DNA of 51,403 bases. Origin: JBEKTY01 sp049515555 (GTDB lineage Bacteria > Planctomycetota > Planctomycetia > Pirellulales > Thermoguttaceae). Each line of letters opens with the position of its first letter. Position 1 is the stretch's first letter. Position numbers and translations under genes: made by a program. Positions 48,453-51,403 of this stretch are shown piece after piece. Under the pieces are notes generated by a model that was not told where the DNA came from, did not search any database, and saw only the letters and a program-made list of their open reading frames with translations. Location: contig JBEKTY010000038.1 in the NCBI GenBank assembly GCA_049515555.1, positions 1-51,403 on the forward strand, given 5' to 3'.

Positions 48453-50840
48453 CTATTCATAACGCAGGGCCTCGATGGGGTCCAGCCGCGAGGCCTTCCA
48501 GGCGGGATAGAAACCGAAGACGATGCCCACGCCGGCCGAGACCAGCACCGCCACGACGATGGCCGCCAGCGAGGTTTGGGTGGGCCAGTGCTCGACGGAG
48601 CGGACGACGACCGAGGCGCCGCGGCCCACGAGGATGCCCACGCCGCCCCCCACCAGGCACAGCAGCACGGCCTCGAACAGGAACTGCCGCAGGATGTGAT
48701 GGCTCCGCGCGCCGACGGCCATCCGCAGGCCGATTTCCCGGGTCCGCTCGGTCACCGAAACGAGCATGATGTTCATGATGCCCACGCCGCCCACCACCAG
48801 CGAAATGGCCGCCACGACCAGCAGCAAGGCCTCCATCAACGCCGAGGCCGACGACATGGTCTTGGTCAGCTCGGTCATGTCGCGCAGATCGAAATCGTTG
48901 TCGCGCTCGGGCGGGAGGCGGTGCCGCTCGCGCAGCAGCGACGTCACCTGCTCCATGGCCTGGGGGATCTGCGAGTTGCTCACCGCCTTGACGACCAGCA
49001 GGTCCACGTTGACCATGCGTGCCGACTGCGGCGTATCGGCGGCCTCGGCGGGCGTGGGCAGCGGATACAGCGCCGTGGCCCCCGGATACAGGCTGTCCAG
49101 GGTGTTGATCGTGGCCGCGGCGGCCGCCGTGGCCGTGGTCTGCACCACGTTGCCCGCCCCCATGCCGTTGACGCGGTACTTGATCGTGGTCCACGGGGCG
49201 AGCACGACGTCGTCCTGGTCCTGGCCCATCATGTTGGCCCCCTTGGGACTCAGCACGCCCACCACGCGGAAGGGCACGTTCTGAATGCGGACCTCCTTGC
49301 CCACCGGCGATTCGTCCAGGAACAGTTCGTGCTTCAAGGTATCCCCGATCAGGCACACCTTGCTGGCGTTGCGAACGTCGGCGTCGGTGAAGATGTCGCC
49401 CTCCGCCAGGTTCTCCCAATCGCGGATCGCCAGGTAGGCCGGCGTGGTGCCGACGGTCATGCGGGGAATCCAATTCCGGTTGGCATACAGGACCTGCGGG
49501 CGGGACCACACCAGCGGGGCCACGTCGCGGACGGCCGGGCACTGCCGCAGGATCTCGTCCATGTCCGACGGACGCAGCGACTGCGCCGTGCCGCTGCCGA
49601 AACTCACGCTGCCGGTCATGGCCGCCCCCGGCAAGACCAGCACGTTGTTCGCGCCCATGCTGGCGATGGTCTTCTGAATCGCGATCCGCGAGCCCTCCCC
49701 GATCTCCGTCATGGCGATCACGGCGGCCACGCCGATGATCACGCCCAGCGCGGTCAGCGCCGAGCGCATCTTGTTCCGCCGCAGGGCGCCCAGGGCCGTG
49801 CGGAAGGTGGCGGGCAAGAGCGGCGATGCGGCGTGCCGCCGCGCCGGGCCGTCCAGGTCGGCGGCGACGGGGCCGGCGATGGCCACCGCGGGCAAGCTCC
49901 CGTGGTGGTGCGCCGTCCCCTCTCCCTCCGGGAGAGGGCTAGGGTGAGGGCGAAGCGGGCGCGGCTCCCCGCCGGCCACCGGCCGGGGGGCCCGGCGGAC
50001 CGTGCCCAGCCCGCCGTGCGTCGCATGCCGGGCCGGAACCGCCGGCCAGCCGGGCGCCGCCCGTACATGGGGACTGTCCCAATTCTCGTCCGCCTGTCCC
50101 CCCGGACAGGCAGAAAATGGGACTGTCTCCTTGGGCTCCGGCGCGCCGCACGCCGTCCGGCGCTCCTCGCCCTCGATCTGCCCGTCGGCGATGTGTATCC
50201 GCCGATGCGCGTAGGCCGCCACCTGCGCATCGTGCGTTACGATGATCACCGTCATCCCCTCCGCGTTCAGGCGTTGGAACATCTGCAGGATCTCGACGCT
50301 GGTCCGCGAATCCAGATTGCCCGTCGGCTCGTCGGCCAGCACCAGCGCGGGCCGGTTGACCAGGGCCCGCGCAATGGCCACCCGCTGCTGCTGGCCGCCG
50401 GACATTTGCGACGGCTCGTGGTCGCCGCGATCGCTCAACCCGACCCGCTCCAAGAGAACCCGCGCCAACCGCTGCGAGGCCCGGCGGTGCAGCCGCGTCG
50501 AGGCGTAGTCCAAGGGCATGGTCACGTTCTGCGCCGCGGTGGTCCGCGGCAGCAGGTTGAAACTCTGGAACACGAAGCCCAGCTTCGCCGTCCGCACCAG
50601 GGCCCGCTGGTTCGGCGCCAGCCGGCTCATCTCCTGGCCCTCCAGCCAGTAGCGGCCCGAGCTGGGCCGATCCAGGCAGCCCAGGATGTTCATCAAGGTG
50701 GTCTTGCCCGAGCCCGACGCGCCCATCAAGGCCACCATCTCGCCGCGGCGGATTGAAAGCGAGATGCCGCGGAGCACGGGGATCGCGATCTCGCCCATCT
50801 GATACGTCTTGGTAATGTCTTCCAGCCGAATCAGTTCCAT
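48453..50840 (-). CDS. Fused MacB-like ABC transporter (ATPase + FtsX permease) with repeat-encoded linker
   Basis: 795-residue inner-membrane exporter or mechanotransmission protein. ATG 50840 gives MELIRLEDITKTY. ATPase domain 1-225: Walker A GASGSGKTT near 38, SQMSGGQQQRVAIARAL signature, Walker B ALVLADEPTGNLDS, H-loop VTHD. About residues 230-345 form a linker low in predicted structure; part is encoded by a P2 palindrome (KETVPFSACPGGQADENWDS) and part by a P1 hairpin (PHPSPLPEGEG). The permease part starts near 350: TM1 (MRSALTALGVIIGVAAVIAM), a MacB-type periplasmic core domain, then three TM helices with VGGVGIMNIMLVSVTERTRE and a final RLDPIEALRYE. No membrane-fusion (MacA) gene is nearby. 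Cargo unknown. Confidence 0.9.
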   Translation of the reverse strand: MELIRLEDITKTYQMGEIAIPVLRGISLSIRRGEMVALMGASGSGKTTLMNILGCLDRPSSGRYWLEGQEMSRLAPNQRALVRTAKLGFVFQSFNLLPRTTAAQNVTMPLDYASTRLHRRASQRLARVLLERVGLSDRGDHEPSQMSGGQQQRVAIARALVNRPALVLADEPTGNLDSRTSVEILQMFQRLNAEGMTVIIVTHDAQVAAYAHRRIHIADGQIEGEERRTACGAPEPKETVPFSACPGGQADENWDSPHVRAAPGWPAVPARHATHGGLGTVRRAPRPVAGGEPRPLRPHPSPLPEGEGTAHHHGSLPAVAIAGPVAADLDGPARRHAASPLLPATFRTALGALRRNKMRSALTALGVIIGVAAVIAMTEIGEGSRIAIQKTIASMGANNVLVLPGAAMTGSVSFGSGTAQSLRPSDMDEILRQCPAVRDVAPLVWSRPQVLYANRNWIPRMTVGTTPAYLAIRDWENLAEGDIFTDADVRNASKVCLIGDTLKHELFLDESPVGKEVRIQNVPFRVVGVLSPKGANMMGQDQDDVVLAPWTTIKYRVNGMGAGNVVQTTATAAAAATINTLDSLYPGATALYPLPTPAEAADTPQSARMVNVDLLVVKAVSNSQIPQAMEQVTSLLRERHRLPPERDNDFDLRDMTELTKTMSSASALMEALLLVVAAISLVVGGVGIMNIMLVSVTERTREIGLRMAVGARSHHILRQFLFEAVLLCLVGGGVGILVGRGASVVVRSVEHWPTQTSLAAIVVAVLVSAGVGIVFGFYPAWKASRLDPIEALRYE
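49917..49950. repeat. Composite repeat P1, single hairpin inside the ABC gene
   Basis: CCCCTCTCCCTCCGGGAGAG with CTAGGGTGAGGG; only one hairpin of the composite element, read through in frame as linker residues near 297-307. Confidence 0.85.
50069..50130. repeat. Palindromic repeat family P2, copy 3 (in frame within the ABC gene)
   Basis: GGGGACTGTCCC and GGGACTGTCTCC arms, with an additional CTGTCCCCCCGGACAG hairpin in the middle. Encodes ABC linker residues near 237-257. Confidence 0.8.
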
Positions 50841-51403
50841 GGATGATTCCGTCGCTCTGGCGGATCGACTTGGTGGGACTGCTTGGTGGGACGATGGCAT
50901 TTCGGTCCGCAGCGGCGGCGGGAAATGCCAGCGGCAAGGCGCTCTCCAGTCTACACCGGCTGCCCGTTCTCGTCTAGTGCCTCGACCGACGTGAAATGAC
51001 GGGTGCCACGGTTGGCTTGCCCAACCGTGTTCTCGGCACTGCTGGACAAGCCAGCAGTGGCACCCAACGTGTCAACCGAGGACGGTCGGGGCACCAGGGG
51101 TTGGAGTTGCTTCAAAAGTTGGTGTAGGACAACCGGCGGCGCCGCGGTACAATCCATCGCCGTCGTGCGCGAGCCCCCATCACAATGGGTGGTGATCGCG
51201 CTACTGCGGAAGCATCCTGGGCGTGTTGCGTCGTGCGCTCCGATAATTGGGTGCAGTTGGACTTATGATCGGCGAATCAACTAACTCAAACTGTAAACGC
51301 CATCGGTGCTAGCACTCGGCTGACAGATTGATCTTGCAATGAAAACGGGTCTTTCGTTCCATTGTTGTAGGTGCCTGCCCAGCTTTCGCCAGGCCCAGGC
51401 CAT
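50841..51403. other. Right-end region without a recognised gene
   Basis: Holds a nested palindrome at 51001-51065. A minus-strand frame is open from the right edge to a TAG at 51281-51283 (41 codons, MAWAWRKLGRHLQQWNERP if begun at the edge); it could be the end of a gene outside the window but shows no recognisable motif. A plus-strand open frame 51003-51284 starts inside the palindrome and is unlikely to be real. Confidence 0.5.
51001..51065. repeat. Nested palindromic repeat (cloverleaf-like), family P8 copy 2
   Basis: Outer arms GGGTGCCAC/GTGGCACCC enclose two hairpins, CACGGTTGG/CCAACCGTG and CACTGCTGG/CCAGCAGTG. The second hairpin recurs at 32140-32169. Confidence 0.85.

Noticed and set aside
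46134..50756. Long plus-strand frames (46134-48191 and 48576-50756)
   Set aside because: Antisense to GH51 and the ABC transporter; no recognisable motifs, composition typical of reversed GC-rich genes.
51003..51284. 93-codon plus-strand frame at the right end
   Set aside because: Begins inside a palindromic repeat, lacks a ribosome site, and has no recognisable motif.

Overview
The window is GC-rich DNA that looks like a member of the Planctomycetota (probably Pirellulales-like). This is an inference from gene content. There are two Tat-exported Gfo/Idh/MocA oxidoreductases, a giant surface protein with the LEPR-XLL N-terminal motif and ELWxxDGT repeats, a TPR + FG-GAP gene pair, PQQ-propeller and HEAT proteins, planctomycete-type integrase remnants, and a very high load of dispersed palindromic repeats.

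Layout. 1-2.0 kb: FG-GAP protein (cut by the left edge) and a TPR protein, minus strand. 2.4-6.6 kb: beta-helix/LamG protein and a Gfo/Idh oxidoreductase, plus strand. 7.1-12.2 kb: 1705-residue surface protein. 12.2-13.3 kb: decayed tyrosine integrase, a tRNA 3'-end-like sequence and a doubtful small ORF. 13.5-18.8 kb: GH36 alpha-galactosidase-like enzyme, second Gfo/Idh, HEAT protein (plus). 19-21.9 kb: acetate-CoA ligase and Tat-exported aldo/keto reductase (minus). 22.4-27.9 kb: DapA/NanA-type aldolase (plus), then minus-strand toxin-antitoxin pair, MFS transporter and split UxaA-type dehydratase. 28-32 kb: GH2 enzyme; small membrane protein (plus). 32.6-36.5 kb: PQQ-propeller protein. 36.6-40.5 kb: an A/T-richer two-gene restriction-modification-like unit. 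40.7-42.7 kb: acetyl-xylan-esterase-like hydrolase. 42.9-44.5 kb: M23 peptidase/PKD. 44.6-45.2 kb: REP-associated transposase flanked by its own palindromes. 45.3-50.8 kb: SagB-type dehydrogenase, GH51 arabinofuranosidase and fused MacB-like ABC transporter (minus).

How the genes fit together. Many products suit breakdown of plant or algal polysaccharide, especially pectin-like material: beta-helix protein, GH36, GH2, GH51, carbohydrate esterase, UxaA-type sugar-acid dehydratase, aldolase, sugar-acid-type MFS carrier, exported sugar oxidoreductases, and acetate-CoA ligase to recover released acetate. They are spread over several transcription units and not arranged as one operon.

The most unusual signal is the repeats. 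At least nine families of palindromic or composite repeats lie between genes, and several lie inside coding frames without breaking them: in the MFS loop, the ABC ATPase-permease linker, the PQQ protein, and the C-termini of the MFS carrier and the UxaA-type protein. A composite element (hairpin, spacer with a conserved core, inverted hairpin, conserved tail) occurs three times. Two unrelated genes carry in-frame tandem repeats of exactly 42 bp, one of which triplicates a signal-peptide core.

All family assignments come from reading motifs by eye; no database search was run.
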